64,000 nucleotides of DNA from Winogradskyella sp. (GCA_004211785.1 SHBX01000009.1:1-64000); one strand, 5' to 3'; shown: positions 9,264 through 18,713, counted from the stretch's first letter. Numbers and translations: made by a program. The notes: generated by a model not told the origin, from the letters alone.

Positions 9264-9878
9264 ATGTCTGAAGGAACTGAACAACCTAAAAAGAAAATTA
9301 ATTGGACTACTGATAAAATAATGAGCACTTCTGCTCTATTTATAAGTGTCATTTCTTTAATAGCATTATTATACCAATCGTATTTAGCCAGAGAGGAAAA
9401 TAGACTCATTCAAATGCAGCAAAGTGCTAATGTAATTCCTTATTTACAATTTGAAAGCATATATAATGTCCGTTCGTTTAGTATACATATGGTGAACAAA
9501 GGTGTTGGTCCAGCTTTTGTTAAAAGAGTATCTTTTGCAGTAAATGATAGCATATTTGATAACTCAACAAAGGCATTGTTGTATATAACTAAAGAAAGAA
9601 TAAATAGAGGTGATTCAATTGCTTATAACGGTTCCATTACTATTAAAGAGAATACAGTTGTACAACCAGGAGAAAACATAAGTGTTTTTGAAATTTCTGC
9701 CATAAATAATGAAAATTTTTCTGGGGTTAAGAGTTTCAAAAATTACTTAAACAATTCTCCTCCAGTTTTTATTCTTTTATATGAAGACATCTATGGAAAT
9801 CAATGGGAGCTATCAAACAAAGAAAACAAACAAGATTTTCAATTTTTGACGCCAACACTTCTCAAAAAAATAGAATAA
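9264..9878 (+). CDS. membrane-anchored hypothetical protein
   Basis: Unrecognised protein of 204 residues. Residues 1-20 are charged and cytoplasmic-looking, a single membrane segment lies at about 25-43 (ALFISVISLIALLY), a short charged helix follows, and the remainder is a beta-rich domain beginning VIPYLQFES. This layout, one membrane anchor followed by a soluble beta domain, is common among hypothetical proteins of this lineage. It stands alone between the divergent VWA operon and the BNR protein and gives no functional clue. Confidence 0.75.
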   Translation: MSEGTEQPKKKINWTTDKIMSTSALFISVISLIALLYQSYLAREENRLIQMQQSANVIPYLQFESIYNVRSFSIHMVNKGVGPAFVKRVSFAVNDSIFDNSTKALLYITKERINRGDSIAYNGSITIKENTVVQPGENISVFEISAINNENFSGVKSFKNYLNNSPPVFILLYEDIYGNQWELSNKENKQDFQFLTPTLLKKIE

Positions 9879-9965
9879 TACGATTTAAGTTCTTTAAGAT
9901 TTCTTTAGGATTTTTTTTAAAGGAGTACTTGTACCTTTAAGCTTTACTCAACTAACCCAAAAATA

Positions 9966-12900
9966 ATGAAACAATTTTTCTCATTTGTTATGCTATTTTG
10001 CATAACATTTCTTTCTGCACAAGAATTTTCGATGGACCTAATAAAAAACATGGAGCCTCGAAATATTGGCCCTGGTGGAATGTCTGGTCGTGTAACAGCT
10101 ATTGATGTTGTATTGGATAATCCAGATATAATGTATGTAGGCACAGCTTCTGGTGGGCTTTGGAAATCGACTTCTGGAGGCATTAAATGGGAACCCATTT
10201 TTGATAAAGAATTAACAGCTTCAATTGGAGCTGTAGAAATCCAACAATCTAATCCTAGCGTGATTTGGGTAGGAACTGGTGAAGGTAACCCGCGTAACTC
10301 ACTTAACGGAGGCTATGGTATTTACAAATCTCTAGACGGTGGCAAAACTTGGATGGTTATGGGCTTGGAAAAAACGAGACATATCCACAGAATTATTGTA
10401 GACCCAACAAATCCTGATGTGGTTTATGTTGGTGCCATTGGTTCGCCTTGGGGTGTTCACCCAGAACGTGGTGTTTTTAAAACAACGGATGGCGGAAAAA
10501 CTTGGAACAAAATCTTATTTGCTAATAACAAAACGGGAGTGGCAGATTTAGTTATGGACCCAACAAACCCAAACAAATTATTTGCAGCTATGTGGGAACA
10601 TAAGCGTGACCCATGGTTCTTTAAATCTGGCGGTGAAGGTTCGTCTTTACAAATGACGCATGATGGTGGAAAAACATGGAAAAAAATCACAGATAAAGAA
10701 GGTTTCCCTAAAGGTGACTTAGGTCGTATTGGTATTGCCATTGCGCCAAATAAACCAAATGTAGTTTACGCATTAGTTGAAGCAAAAAAGAATGCGCTTT
10801 ATAAAAGTGAAGATGGTGGTTTTAAATGGAAAATGATAAATAACAAAAGTGATATTGGAAATAGGCCTTTCTATTATTCTGAAATATATGTTGACCCTCA
10901 GAATGAAAACAGGGTCTACTCAGTTTTTACGTATGTCAATGTTTCTGAAGACGGTGGAAAAAACTTCAAGCAATTGATGCCAGCATATGGTGTTTCTAAT
11001 GGCGTCCATCCTGACCATCATGCTTGGTGGATACATCCAGAAAATGGAAACTTTATGATTGATGGTAATGATGGCGGAATGAATATTACCAAAGATGGTG
11101 GAAAAACATGGCGCTTCATTGGTAACTTACCAGTAGCGCAGTTCTATCATATCTCTGTAGATAATGAATATCCTTATAATGTTTATGGTGGTATGCAAGA
11201 CAATGGCTCTTGGCGTGGTCCGGCTTATGTTTGGCGTTCTCAAGGTATAAGAAATAGTTATTGGCAAGAAATTAGTTTTGGTGATGGTTTTGATGTTGTT
11301 CCTGATAAGGACGATAGTCGTTATGGTTGGTCAATGAGTCAACAAGGCTTTGTGAGTCGTTATGATTGGCAAACAGGAAATAATTATGGTGTTAGACCAA
11401 CACATCCAGATGCTGATGTCAGATTACGTTTCAATTGGAACTCAGCCATAAACATAGACCCGTTTAATAATAGCACTATTTATTTCGGAAGTCAGTATGT
11501 CCATAAATCTACAGATAAAGGTGAGACTTGGACAGTTATCTCTCCAGATTTATCTACTAATGACCCTGAAAAACAAAAACAATCTGAAAGTGGTGGCTTA
11601 ACCATGGATGCCACTGGTGCAGAAAATCATTGTACCGTTTTAGTCATTGAGCCTTCTCCTGTTGAAAAAGATATGCTTTGGGCAGGAACAGATGATGGAC
11701 GTGTGCATTACACGACTAATGGCGGTGACAATTGGACCGAAGTTACAAATAACATCAAAGGCCTTCCAAAAGGCAGCTGGATTGCTCAAATAAAAGCTTC
11801 GAATAAAAATAAAGGTGAAGCACTCTTAATTGCAAACGACTACAGACGTTTTAATTATACACCTTATGCATACCGTACAAAAAACTATGGCAAATCATGG
11901 GAACGTATTGTAGATGAAAATGATGTACAAAGTTACACCTTGGCTATTGTTGAAGATTTAGAAGAAACAAATCTCATGTTCTTAGGAACTGATGACGGCT
12001 TATACATATCATTAAATGCAGGAGATAAATGGACCAAATGGACTAATGGTTTCCCTACTACATCAGTTAAGGATTTAGTAATTCAGCCTCGTGAGCACGA
12101 TTTAGTCATTGGGACTTTTGGACGTGCAGCGTGGGTTTTGGATGATATAAGACCATTACGAGAAATGGCAAGAAATAAATCTGTAATGACATCTAACATA
12201 ACTTTATTTAATCCGCCAACAGCTTATCAAGCTGCATACCAACAACCAACAGGTAGTCGTTTTGGAGCAGATGCAATGTATCATGGCGAAAATCGTGGCG
12301 GTGGAGCTCGTTTTGCCTATGTCTTCAATAAGAAGGAGCAACCTAAAAAGGATAAAAAAGACAAAGATGAAAATGATGATACATCTGAAAAAGATGAGAA
12401 TAAAGTAAAATGGGATTCTCTAAGTCTTAAAATATATGACGGAAACCGTTTAATTAGAACTTTAAAACGTAAGGCACCAAAAGAAAACGGTCTACAACAA
12501 TGGACATGGTTTATGGATGAATCTGGAAAAGAAAGGCCATCTAGACGCATTAGAAAGTCTACAAGAGAACCTAGTGGCGCTTCAGTAAAACCAGGCACCT
12601 ACAAAGCTGTACTCCATTATGGTAACCTAAGCTCAGAAACTATCGTCAAAGTAGCATCAGACCCAAGACTTAATGTATCACAAAAAAATATAGATGAAGT
12701 ATATGCAGCATCAAAAGAGTTGGAAGACATTTCGCAAACACTTGCAGATGCTTCTAAGCAATTAATTGAAAGTAAAAACATTGCGTCCAAGTATCAATCA
12801 GAATTAAAAAAACTAGATAAAGACGCTTATAAAGACCAGATTAAAGCTTCGGATTCTGTTGTTAAATCTATTGATAGCTTATTAGATAAATACTTTGGTA

Positions 12901-13166
12901 AAGTAGATAAACGTCAAGGTATTACAAGAAACCCTGAAGTTACAGCATTACAGCGTTTGCGTACTGCAGCTGGTTATATCTATGGAAGTAAAACAGGTTT
13001 AACCACAACAGAAACAACATTAATGAAACATGCAAAAGACGCTGTTAAAGAATTACTTAGCGAGACTAATGCTTTCTTTAACAATGAATGGAAATCTTAT
13101 GAAGCAGATATGAAAGCTTTGAAGACCAATCCGTTTAAGGAGACCAAAATATTTGGTATTGATTAA
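9966..13166 (+). CDS. secreted VPS10/sortilin-like BNR-repeat beta-propeller protein
   Basis: Secreted protein of 1066 residues with a signal peptide at 1-18 (ending FLSAQ). The region from about 25 to 740 carries at least ten Asp-box/BNR motifs of the S/NxDxGxTW type (for example DGGKTW, DKGETW, NGGDNW), typical of sortilin/VPS10-like or xyloglucanase-like propellers. A lysine/aspartate-rich linker follows at about 785-810. Then come a FlgD-Ig-like segment and a helical C-terminal region. Members are often labelled glycosyl hydrolases, but no catalytic residues can be assigned here. The next gene, an S9 peptidase, follows within 20 bases and is probably co-transcribed. Confidence 0.88.
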   Translation: MKQFFSFVMLFCITFLSAQEFSMDLIKNMEPRNIGPGGMSGRVTAIDVVLDNPDIMYVGTASGGLWKSTSGGIKWEPIFDKELTASIGAVEIQQSNPSVIWVGTGEGNPRNSLNGGYGIYKSLDGGKTWMVMGLEKTRHIHRIIVDPTNPDVVYVGAIGSPWGVHPERGVFKTTDGGKTWNKILFANNKTGVADLVMDPTNPNKLFAAMWEHKRDPWFFKSGGEGSSLQMTHDGGKTWKKITDKEGFPKGDLGRIGIAIAPNKPNVVYALVEAKKNALYKSEDGGFKWKMINNKSDIGNRPFYYSEIYVDPQNENRVYSVFTYVNVSEDGGKNFKQLMPAYGVSNGVHPDHHAWWIHPENGNFMIDGNDGGMNITKDGGKTWRFIGNLPVAQFYHISVDNEYPYNVYGGMQDNGSWRGPAYVWRSQGIRNSYWQEISFGDGFDVVPDKDDSRYGWSMSQQGFVSRYDWQTGNNYGVRPTHPDADVRLRFNWNSAINIDPFNNSTIYFGSQYVHKSTDKGETWTVISPDLSTNDPEKQKQSESGGLTMDATGAENHCTVLVIEPSPVEKDMLWAGTDDGRVHYTTNGGDNWTEVTNNIKGLPKGSWIAQIKASNKNKGEALLIANDYRRFNYTPYAYRTKNYGKSWERIVDENDVQSYTLAIVEDLEETNLMFLGTDDGLYISLNAGDKWTKWTNGFPTTSVKDLVIQPREHDLVIGTFGRAAWVLDDIRPLREMARNKSVMTSNITLFNPPTAYQAAYQQPTGSRFGADAMYHGENRGGGARFAYVFNKKEQPKKDKKDKDENDDTSEKDENKVKWDSLSLKIYDGNRLIRTLKRKAPKENGLQQWTWFMDESGKERPSRRIRKSTREPSGASVKPGTYKAVLHYGNLSSETIVKVASDPRLNVSQKNIDEVYAASKELEDISQTLADASKQLIESKNIASKYQSELKKLDKDAYKDQIKASDSVVKSIDSLLDKYFGKVDKRQGITRNPEVTALQRLRTAAGYIYGSKTGLTTTETTLMKHAKDAVKELLSETNAFFNNEWKSYEADMKALKTNPFKETKIFGID

Positions 13167-13185
13167 ATCAACTAAAACAATCATT

Positions 13186-15135
13186 ATGAAAACAAAACTT
13201 TTAGGATTTTGTATTGCTGTTTTTCTATTTTCCTGTAAGGAAGATGCAAAAAACACAGATTTAGCTAAAAAAGAAGTTAAGCAATACACTATTGAACAAT
13301 TTATGGATAACGAAGCCATTGGTGGCGGTAGTTTTTCATATGACAACTCACAGTTACTAGTGTCTAGTAACCGTTCTGGAATTTACAATGTTTACACTGT
13401 ATCTGCAGAAGGTGGAGAAATGAGAGCCATCACAGCCTCTGATAGTACATCAATCTTTGCTGATGCTTTCTTCCCAGAAGATAATAGGATGCTCTTAAAT
13501 GCTGACGGAAATGGTGATGAGATAGACCATTTATTTGTTAGAGATTTAGAAGGAAACATTAAAGACATTACACCAGAAAAAGGAGCAAAATCTAGTTTCT
13601 ATGGATGGTCTAACGATGATAAAAGTCTCTATTTTGGTTCAAATAAAAGAGACCCGAGGTTCTTTGATGTTTATAAAATGAATTTGGAAGACTACTCATC
13701 TGAAATGATTTATCAAAACAATGATAACCTTACGTTTTCAGGCATGTCTAATGACGAAAATTACTTTGCGCTTTCAAAAAGCTTGAACACAAATGATAGT
13801 GACTTATTCATTTACGATTCAAAAACTGGTGAAAAAACAAAAATTAATGAAAATCAAAGTGGTAATTCTGCACAAGATTTTTCAAAAGACAATAACATCT
13901 TTTATTATACTACAGATGATGGCGGTGAATTCTCATATCTAATGTCTTATAATTTTGAAACAAAAGAGAGAAAGAAAGTTGTAGAAAAAGACTGGGATGT
14001 TAGTGGTGCAGGTTTTACAAAAGATGGTAATTACATGGTTGTTTATGTTAATGAAGATGGTAAAAATGCCATTGAAGTTATAGATACTAAAACTAGTATG
14101 CCAATTGACTTACCAAATTTTGAAGGTAAAAGTATTACTAGCGTTGGCTTTAGTCGTGATGAGAGTTGGATGCGTATGTATGTAGGTGGCTCAAATTCGC
14201 CTTCAGATTTATACACTTATAATCTTGAAACTAAAAAACAACACCGAATAAGTGATGTCCTAAATAAAGATATCGACGCAGAAGATTTAGTGACTGCAAA
14301 GGTGATCCGTTTTGAATCTTTTGACGGGACACCAATACCAGCCATTTATTATTTACCACATCAGGCATCAGCAGAAAACAAAGTACCCGCGATGGTATGG
14401 GTACATGGTGGTCCAGGTGGACAAACACGTCAAGGATTTAGTTCTTTAATTCAGTATATGGTTAATCAAGGTTATGCCGTTTTAGCAGTAAATAATCGTG
14501 GTAGTAGTGGTTATGGTAAGACCTTCTATCAAATGGATAATAAAAACCATGGCGAAAAAGATTTACAAGACTGTGTTGAAGGCAAAAATTGGTTGGCAGA
14601 ACAAACAGAAATTGACGGAGAAAGAATTGGAATTATAGGTGGTTCTTACGGTGGCTATATGACTATGGCTGCATTAACGTATACACCAGAAGAATTTGAC
14701 GTAGGTGTTAATCTTTTTGGTGTTACAAACTGGATGCGTACATTAAAAAGTATTCCGCCGTATTGGGAGTCTTTTAGAGAGTCTTTATATGACGAGTTAG
14801 GTGACCCATTTTCAGCTGATTCTGTGCGTTTAAAGCGTATTTCTCCTTTATTTCATACGGATAAAGTAACCAAGCCTCTAATTGTATTACAAGGAGCGCA
14901 AGACCCAAGAGTATTACAAGTTGAGTCTGATGAAATTGTTGCAGGTGTTAGAAAGAATAACGTTCCTGTAGAATATGTTTTATTTGAAGATGAAGGTCAT
15001 GGTTTTATTAAAAAAGAAAATCAGATTGAAGCCAATGAACGTATTGTTCAGTTTTTAGATAAGTATCTTAAAAAAGATGGTGCTCCAAAAGACGGACAAG
15101 AACCTGTTAACGAAAAAATTGAAGCTGAAAAGTAA
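13186..15135 (+). CDS. S9 family (prolyl oligopeptidase-like) lipoprotein peptidase
   Basis: The chosen start gives a 649-residue lipoprotein (MKTKLLGFC..., lipobox LFSC). An in-frame ATG 33 bases upstream would place a hydrophilic tail before the signal and overlap the previous gene, so it is less likely. A WD40/TolB-like beta-propeller (about 40-360) is followed by an alpha/beta hydrolase domain. The nucleophile sits in GGSYGG (Ser about 487), the acid in GAQDPRV and the base in DEGHGF. Such enzymes cleave dipeptides or oligopeptides after Pro or Ala. The signal suggests outer-membrane or periplasmic location, alongside the BNR protein. Confidence 0.9.
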   Translation: MKTKLLGFCIAVFLFSCKEDAKNTDLAKKEVKQYTIEQFMDNEAIGGGSFSYDNSQLLVSSNRSGIYNVYTVSAEGGEMRAITASDSTSIFADAFFPEDNRMLLNADGNGDEIDHLFVRDLEGNIKDITPEKGAKSSFYGWSNDDKSLYFGSNKRDPRFFDVYKMNLEDYSSEMIYQNNDNLTFSGMSNDENYFALSKSLNTNDSDLFIYDSKTGEKTKINENQSGNSAQDFSKDNNIFYYTTDDGGEFSYLMSYNFETKERKKVVEKDWDVSGAGFTKDGNYMVVYVNEDGKNAIEVIDTKTSMPIDLPNFEGKSITSVGFSRDESWMRMYVGGSNSPSDLYTYNLETKKQHRISDVLNKDIDAEDLVTAKVIRFESFDGTPIPAIYYLPHQASAENKVPAMVWVHGGPGGQTRQGFSSLIQYMVNQGYAVLAVNNRGSSGYGKTFYQMDNKNHGEKDLQDCVEGKNWLAEQTEIDGERIGIIGGSYGGYMTMAALTYTPEEFDVGVNLFGVTNWMRTLKSIPPYWESFRESLYDELGDPFSADSVRLKRISPLFHTDKVTKPLIVLQGAQDPRVLQVESDEIVAGVRKNNVPVEYVLFEDEGHGFIKKENQIEANERIVQFLDKYLKKDGAPKDGQEPVNEKIEAEK

Positions 15136-15610
15136 ATCCTTTGAAGTCGCTTTAGCAGACAAACAAAGCGTCATAATTCCATTAGAATTTGCAAAGCCCT
15201 TTCATGAAGCCGGAAAAAAACGGATAAAAGTAAGGGCTTTGTTTGATGGAAAACATATAGATTTCCATGCAGCACTAAAGCACGAAAAGACAGGTACATT
15301 TCGTATATATTTTAGTAGAGCTAAGCAGAAAGAACTCAATCTTTTTCCTAATGATTATTTTGAATTACAACTCTTTGAAGACACTTCAAAATATGGTGTA
15401 GAACCTTGTGAAGAGTTTGAAGCTGTTATGCATAGCGATTATGATGCTTACACCATTTTTGAAACTCTAACACCTGGCAAAAAAAGAAGTATCATTTACG
15501 CTATTGGAAGATACAAATCTTCGCAAACACGAATTGATAAAACCCTATTATTTACTGAAAATCTAAAGCGTGGCATCTTTGACCAAAAGCTTTGGTTAAA
15601 GGAAAACTAA
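15077..15610 (+). CDS. DUF1905 plus YdeI/OmdA domain protein
   Basis: Protein of up to 177 residues. A DUF1905-type beta-barrel spans about 18-100 (FEVALADKQSVIIPLEF...) and an OmdA/YdeI-like helical tail about 110-175 (FETLTPGKKRSIIYAI). The ATG at 15077 overlaps the S9 gene by 59 bases and adds a hydrophilic leader. A TTG at 15119 would give a shorter overlap and begin nearer the conserved domain, so the start is uncertain. The function of DUF1905-OmdA proteins is not established. Together with the gene at 5986 it makes two YdeI-like proteins in the window. Confidence 0.75.
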   Translation: MVLQKTDKNLLTKKLKLKSKSFEVALADKQSVIIPLEFAKPFHEAGKKRIKVRALFDGKHIDFHAALKHEKTGTFRIYFSRAKQKELNLFPNDYFELQLFEDTSKYGVEPCEEFEAVMHSDYDAYTIFETLTPGKKRSIIYAIGRYKSSQTRIDKTLLFTENLKRGIFDQKLWLKEN

Positions 15611-15615
15611 AGCAT

Positions 15616-15646
15616 TTGCATAGCCCATTCAATCTGCTTAACTTTA
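15616..15646 (+). promoter_or_regulatory. candidate Bacteroidota promoter for the superoxide dismutase gene
   Basis: TTG at 15616-15618 and TAACTTTA at 15639-15646 match the -33 (TTG) and -7 (TAnnTTTG) elements of Bacteroidota housekeeping promoters, with one mismatch at the last base and 20 bases between them. The dismutase ATG follows 23 bases later. Identified by eye only. Confidence 0.4.
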
Positions 15647-15668
15647 CTACAAACCAAAAAAACATAAA

Positions 15669-16250
15669 ATGAAAAATTTAAAACTAATCACATTTTTATT
15701 TTCCATAGTATTCATAGTGGCTTGTAAAGACAATAAAAAATCTGAAGAAGTCATCGAAGAGGTTGAAGTTGAAGAAGTTGTTGAGGGAACCGAAAAGAAA
15801 ATGGATATGACTATTACACTTTCTCCTAAAAGCGAAAGTTCTGTTGAAGGCACTGTTGCTTTTACCCAAACTGATGGAAAAGTGAGTATGGTTGCCAATA
15901 TGACTGGTCTTACAGAAGGTAAACATGCGATACATATTCACCAAACTGCTGATTGTTCTTCTGCAGATGGAAAATCTACTGGCGGACATTGGAATCCTAC
16001 AGCAAAGCCTCATGGAAAATGGGGAGACGAAACAGGCTACCATAAAGGTGATATAGGAAACTTTGATGTTGCTGCTGATGGTGTTGGCACAGTTGAATTT
16101 TCTACAGATCAATGGTGTATTGGATGCGGTGATGAAAACAAAGACATCTTAGGTAAAGCTATAATTGTACATCAAGGTACAGATGATTTTACCTCTCAAC
16201 CTTCTGGTGCTGCTGGTGCCAGAGTAAGTTGCGCTGGAATTATTGAATAA
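15669..16250 (+). CDS. sodC: Cu/Zn superoxide dismutase, lipoprotein type
   Basis: Envelope superoxide dismutase of 193 residues that converts superoxide to peroxide and oxygen. The N-terminus has a lipobox (FIVACKD), followed by an acidic Glu/Val-rich linker of about 25 residues. The Cu/Zn ligand pattern is seen: HIHQ, GGHWNP, the KPHGKW region, GYHKGDIGN and IIVHQGTDDF. A conserved Cys lies in the DC motif after HIHQ, with a partner near the C-terminus (VSCAG). An extra Cys pair in WCIGCGD may form a second disulfide. It appears monocistronic, with a candidate promoter upstream and a strong hairpin terminator downstream. Confidence 0.92.
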   Translation: MKNLKLITFLFSIVFIVACKDNKKSEEVIEEVEVEEVVEGTEKKMDMTITLSPKSESSVEGTVAFTQTDGKVSMVANMTGLTEGKHAIHIHQTADCSSADGKSTGGHWNPTAKPHGKWGDETGYHKGDIGNFDVAADGVGTVEFSTDQWCIGCGDENKDILGKAIIVHQGTDDFTSQPSGAAGARVSCAGIIE

Positions 16251-16270
16251 TATACCAAAGGAAAAATAAT

Positions 16271-16303
16271 ACAAAAGCCATCATAAATTATGATGGCTTT
16301 TGT
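16271..16303 (+). terminator. rho-independent terminator after sodC
   Basis: A perfect 15-bp inverted repeat (16271-16285 with 16289-16303) with a 3-base loop. The stem ends A-rich on the left and T-rich on the right, so it could act in both directions. It lies 20 bases after the dismutase stop and before the sigma factor. Confidence 0.85.
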
Positions 16304-16337
16304 AATTTTAAACCACAAAATTAAGGTTTAGCCTTAG

Positions 16338-16868
16338 ATGACAGATTTAGACACACTTGTAAAACAGTTTCAGCAAAAGGATATTAATGCTTTTGAAAAA
16401 CTCTATGCTATGTATAGCAATAGCATACATGGTGTGGTCTATAATATTGTTAGAGACTCTGCTATTAGTGATGAGTTAATGCAAGATGTGTTTATAAAAG
16501 CGTGGAACAATGCAGAAAGTTATTCTTCAAGTAAAGGGCGTTTTTTTACATGGATACTTAATATTGCTAGGAATGCTGCAATAGACAAGACGCGGTCCAA
16601 AACGTTTAAGCAAACCAAACAGAACCTCAATACCGATTTTTTCGTAGATATTATAGCTAGTAACGACAATTTAGAAAGTAAAACAGACGCTATTGGGATT
16701 AAAAAATATGTCACCCAATTAGGCGAAAAATGTAAAACACTTATAGAATTTCTTTATTTTAAAGGTTTCACACAAAAAGAAACTGCTGAAACTTTAGAAA
16801 TACCTATTGGTACTGTAAAAACAAGAAATAGAAGCTGTATCCAAAAATTAAGGGATATGGTTTTATAA
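16338..16868 (+). CDS. ECF-type RNA polymerase sigma factor
   Basis: Sigma-70 family factor of 176 residues with only regions 2 and 4. Region 2 (about 10-85) includes FEKLYAMYSN and DELMQDVFIKAWNNA; region 4 (about 120-175) includes KGFTQKETAETL and IPIGTVKTRNR. It directs RNA polymerase to an alternative promoter class. It sits one base upstream of an anti-sigma gene, the standard ECF arrangement, and resembles SigK-type pairs because the partner has an RskA-like C-terminus. The regulon is unknown. Confidence 0.9.
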   Translation: MTDLDTLVKQFQQKDINAFEKLYAMYSNSIHGVVYNIVRDSAISDELMQDVFIKAWNNAESYSSSKGRFFTWILNIARNAAIDKTRSKTFKQTKQNLNTDFFVDIIASNDNLESKTDAIGIKKYVTQLGEKCKTLIEFLYFKGFTQKETAETLEIPIGTVKTRNRSCIQKLRDMVL

Positions 16869-16869
16869 T

Positions 16870-17661
16870 ATGGATATAAAAGCATACATAGAATCTGGAA
16901 TTTTAGAGCTGTACGTCGCAGGACAACTTTCTGAGCAAGAAAATCAGGAGGTCTATGAGCTTACCCAAAAGCATCCTGAAATACTGCAAGAAGTTATAGC
17001 TATTGAGACAGCACTAACCCAACTAAGCGCAAGTGCATCACCACATGCAACAGATTTTAATACCATTAAAAATAAAATAAGTAGTAATCCTGATGTTATA
17101 GAACTTAAACCTAAGACAACCCATTGGGTAGCTTATACAGGTTGGGCAGCATCTGTATTATTAGCTCTTGGCTTATTATGGACATTAAACACCAAAAACA
17201 CACTTGAGGAAGACATACAAACTGTGACTTTAGAAAAACAGGTTTTAGAAACACAGATTGAAGATGCTAGAAATAACTTGGCAAACACCAAAGATTTGCT
17301 CAATGCTATAAGAGCAAAAGGTATTTTAGCTGTACCGCTTGATGGACAAGGCAACTTTGACGCATCTTATGCTAAAGTATATTGGAACAAAGGTAACAAT
17401 ACTATTTATTTGGATGCTCAAGGTTTACCAGATGCTCCAAAAGGAAAAGTATGGCAGGTATGGTCCTTAACTTTAAATCCTCTGACACCTACTAGTTTGG
17501 GTACTATTGACAACTTTAATACGGACGACAATAAGATTTTTGCTATTGTAAATGAAAATGAAAGCCAGGCTTTTGGTATAACCCTTGAACCAGAAGGTGG
17601 AAGCAAAACCCCAACTATGGAGCAACTCTATACACTTGGTGTTGTAAATACTGCGCCATAA
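16870..17661 (+). CDS. RskA-like anti-sigma factor
   Basis: Membrane-bound anti-sigma factor of 263 residues. The N-terminal cytoplasmic helices (LELYVAGQLSEQE, about 10-60) would bind the sigma factor. One membrane segment lies at about 90-108 (WAASVLLALGLLWTL), then a coiled coil at about 115-145, and a periplasmic anti-sigma-K-factor domain from about 160 (LPDAPKGKVWQVW). A zinc-binding HxxxCxxC motif is absent, as is usual for this class. It begins one base after the sigma gene. Confidence 0.88.
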   Translation: MDIKAYIESGILELYVAGQLSEQENQEVYELTQKHPEILQEVIAIETALTQLSASASPHATDFNTIKNKISSNPDVIELKPKTTHWVAYTGWAASVLLALGLLWTLNTKNTLEEDIQTVTLEKQVLETQIEDARNNLANTKDLLNAIRAKGILAVPLDGQGNFDASYAKVYWNKGNNTIYLDAQGLPDAPKGKVWQVWSLTLNPLTPTSLGTIDNFNTDDNKIFAIVNENESQAFGITLEPEGGSKTPTMEQLYTLGVVNTAP

Positions 17662-17760
17662 TAGAATCTACTTGTTTTACCTATAGTGTATTTTGTATAT
17701 CATTTTGAAAAAAATACATTTTGCACACTAATAAAGCCTCTAACTAATTGATTATCTTCA

Positions 17761-17824
17761 ACTACATGTTTTTGTAGGAATATATATCTTTACTTAATAA
17801 CACACATATACATGTTGTAGTACA
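17761..17824 (+). repeat. palindromic cassette-boundary element A (short form)
   Basis: A left arm (ctacatgt near 17762) and a right arm (acatgttgtag, ending 17820) are imperfect inverted copies of the ends of elements B and C. The core between them is short, so the whole is about 60 bases. The right end stops 27 bases before the DUF2971 start. Between the anti-sigma stop and this element (17662-17760) there is only AT-rich sequence with a weak inverted repeat. Confidence 0.45.
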
Positions 17825-17850
17825 TTTTCCAAAATCCTCAAAAAACAAAA

Positions 17851-18567
17851 ATGGATAACTTATTTGAATCTTTAACACCTCAAAATGAAAAATCACTATG
17901 GAGATTCATGGATTTATTCAAATTTATTGATCTAATTACTTCTAATAAACTGATTCTTGTAAACCTTACTGGAATGAAAGATCCTTACGAAGGTATATTA
18001 CATTCTGAAATTGGAATTCAATGGGTTGATTCTAATGGAAACCCAACTGAAAAACCTGAAAACAATCATTTTGTTAAAAATATTAATAACGCTACTAGAC
18101 AAGTTCTTTTTATTTCTTGTTGGCATGAAAATGAATTTGAAAGTGCTGGAATGTGGGACGCATATGGTAATGAAAATGGAATTGCCATAAAAACTACAGT
18201 TGAAAAACTAAAAAATTCTATTCAAATTGATAATTATAAAGAAATGGATTTATTAAGGATAAACTATTATAGAACCCTCGATGATTATTTCATTCCTAAC
18301 AGAAAAGAAAGCCATATTTATACAGGATTATTAAATAAAAGGATTTCATTTGAACATGAAAAAGAGGTAAGACTCATTTTGCATCCCAGAGATTACGATA
18401 ATAAGTCAATAATCAGAAAAATAGATATCAACCTTAAAGAATTGATTGAATCTATTTATGTTTCACCTTTATATAGTTCATGGCAATTAAATGCAATTCA
18501 AGAGGTTCTGAATAAAATTGGACTTGAGATTCCAGTAAAGAAATCGCAACTATATGATTTAAAATAA
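17851..18567 (+). CDS. DUF2971 domain-containing protein (cassette gene 1)
   Basis: Cytoplasmic protein of 238 residues matching DUF2971: an N-terminal NLTGMKDPYEG, central FISCWHENEFESAGMWDAYG and a C-terminal FEHEKEVRLI. The function of DUF2971 is unknown, although it often sits in accessory and defence-rich regions. The gene is very AT-rich (14 of 60 bases G or C in the line beginning 17881). It is flanked by palindromic elements on both sides: the right arm of A ends 27 bases before the ATG and element B begins 12 bases after the stop. This is the layout of a mobile cassette. Confidence 0.8.
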   Translation: MDNLFESLTPQNEKSLWRFMDLFKFIDLITSNKLILVNLTGMKDPYEGILHSEIGIQWVDSNGNPTEKPENNHFVKNINNATRQVLFISCWHENEFESAGMWDAYGNENGIAIKTTVEKLKNSIQIDNYKEMDLLRINYYRTLDDYFIPNRKESHIYTGLLNKRISFEHEKEVRLILHPRDYDNKSIIRKIDINLKELIESIYVSPLYSSWQLNAIQEVLNKIGLEIPVKKSQLYDLK

Positions 18568-18578
18568 TATAAAAACGT

Positions 18579-18713
18579 CCCACAACACCGTGTCTAACCA
18601 ATTGCTTAGTCTATGTGTACTCGGAAAACTCTCCGAATTTCCCTCAGACTCGTTCCCTTTTGCTATCTTAGTTGCTAAGGGCAACTAACCATACACAAAC
18701 ACGTTGTAGCACA
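18579..18713 (+). repeat. palindromic cassette-boundary element B (about 135 bp)
   Basis: The ends are imperfect inverted copies: left ccacaacaccgtgt and right acacgttgtagc, giving a terminal stem with an extrahelical ACC. Inside are further self-complementary parts, including an 8-bp hairpin (18668-18688, ttagttgc with gcaactaa) and a GGAAA/TTTCC region near 18623-18645. Element C shares order and sequence with it along nearly the whole length, including accatacacaaacac. Confidence 0.7.

Noticed and set aside
9915..9935. Imperfect palindrome around ggagtacttgtacc upstream of the BNR gene
   Set aside because: Short, bulged and without T-run or repeat copies; no better than chance in AT-rich DNA.
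12317..12598. Antisense open frame inside the BNR gene as a real gene
   Set aside because: It is fully embedded in a well-supported coding gene, has no recognisable domain and no start context.
15696..16112. Antisense open frame across the sodC gene
   Set aside because: sodC ligand motifs occupy the plus strand; the antisense frame has no homology.
17684..17731. Weak inverted repeat after the anti-sigma gene as a terminator
   Set aside because: Only two 4-6 bp matching blocks separated by mismatches; not convincing as a hairpin.
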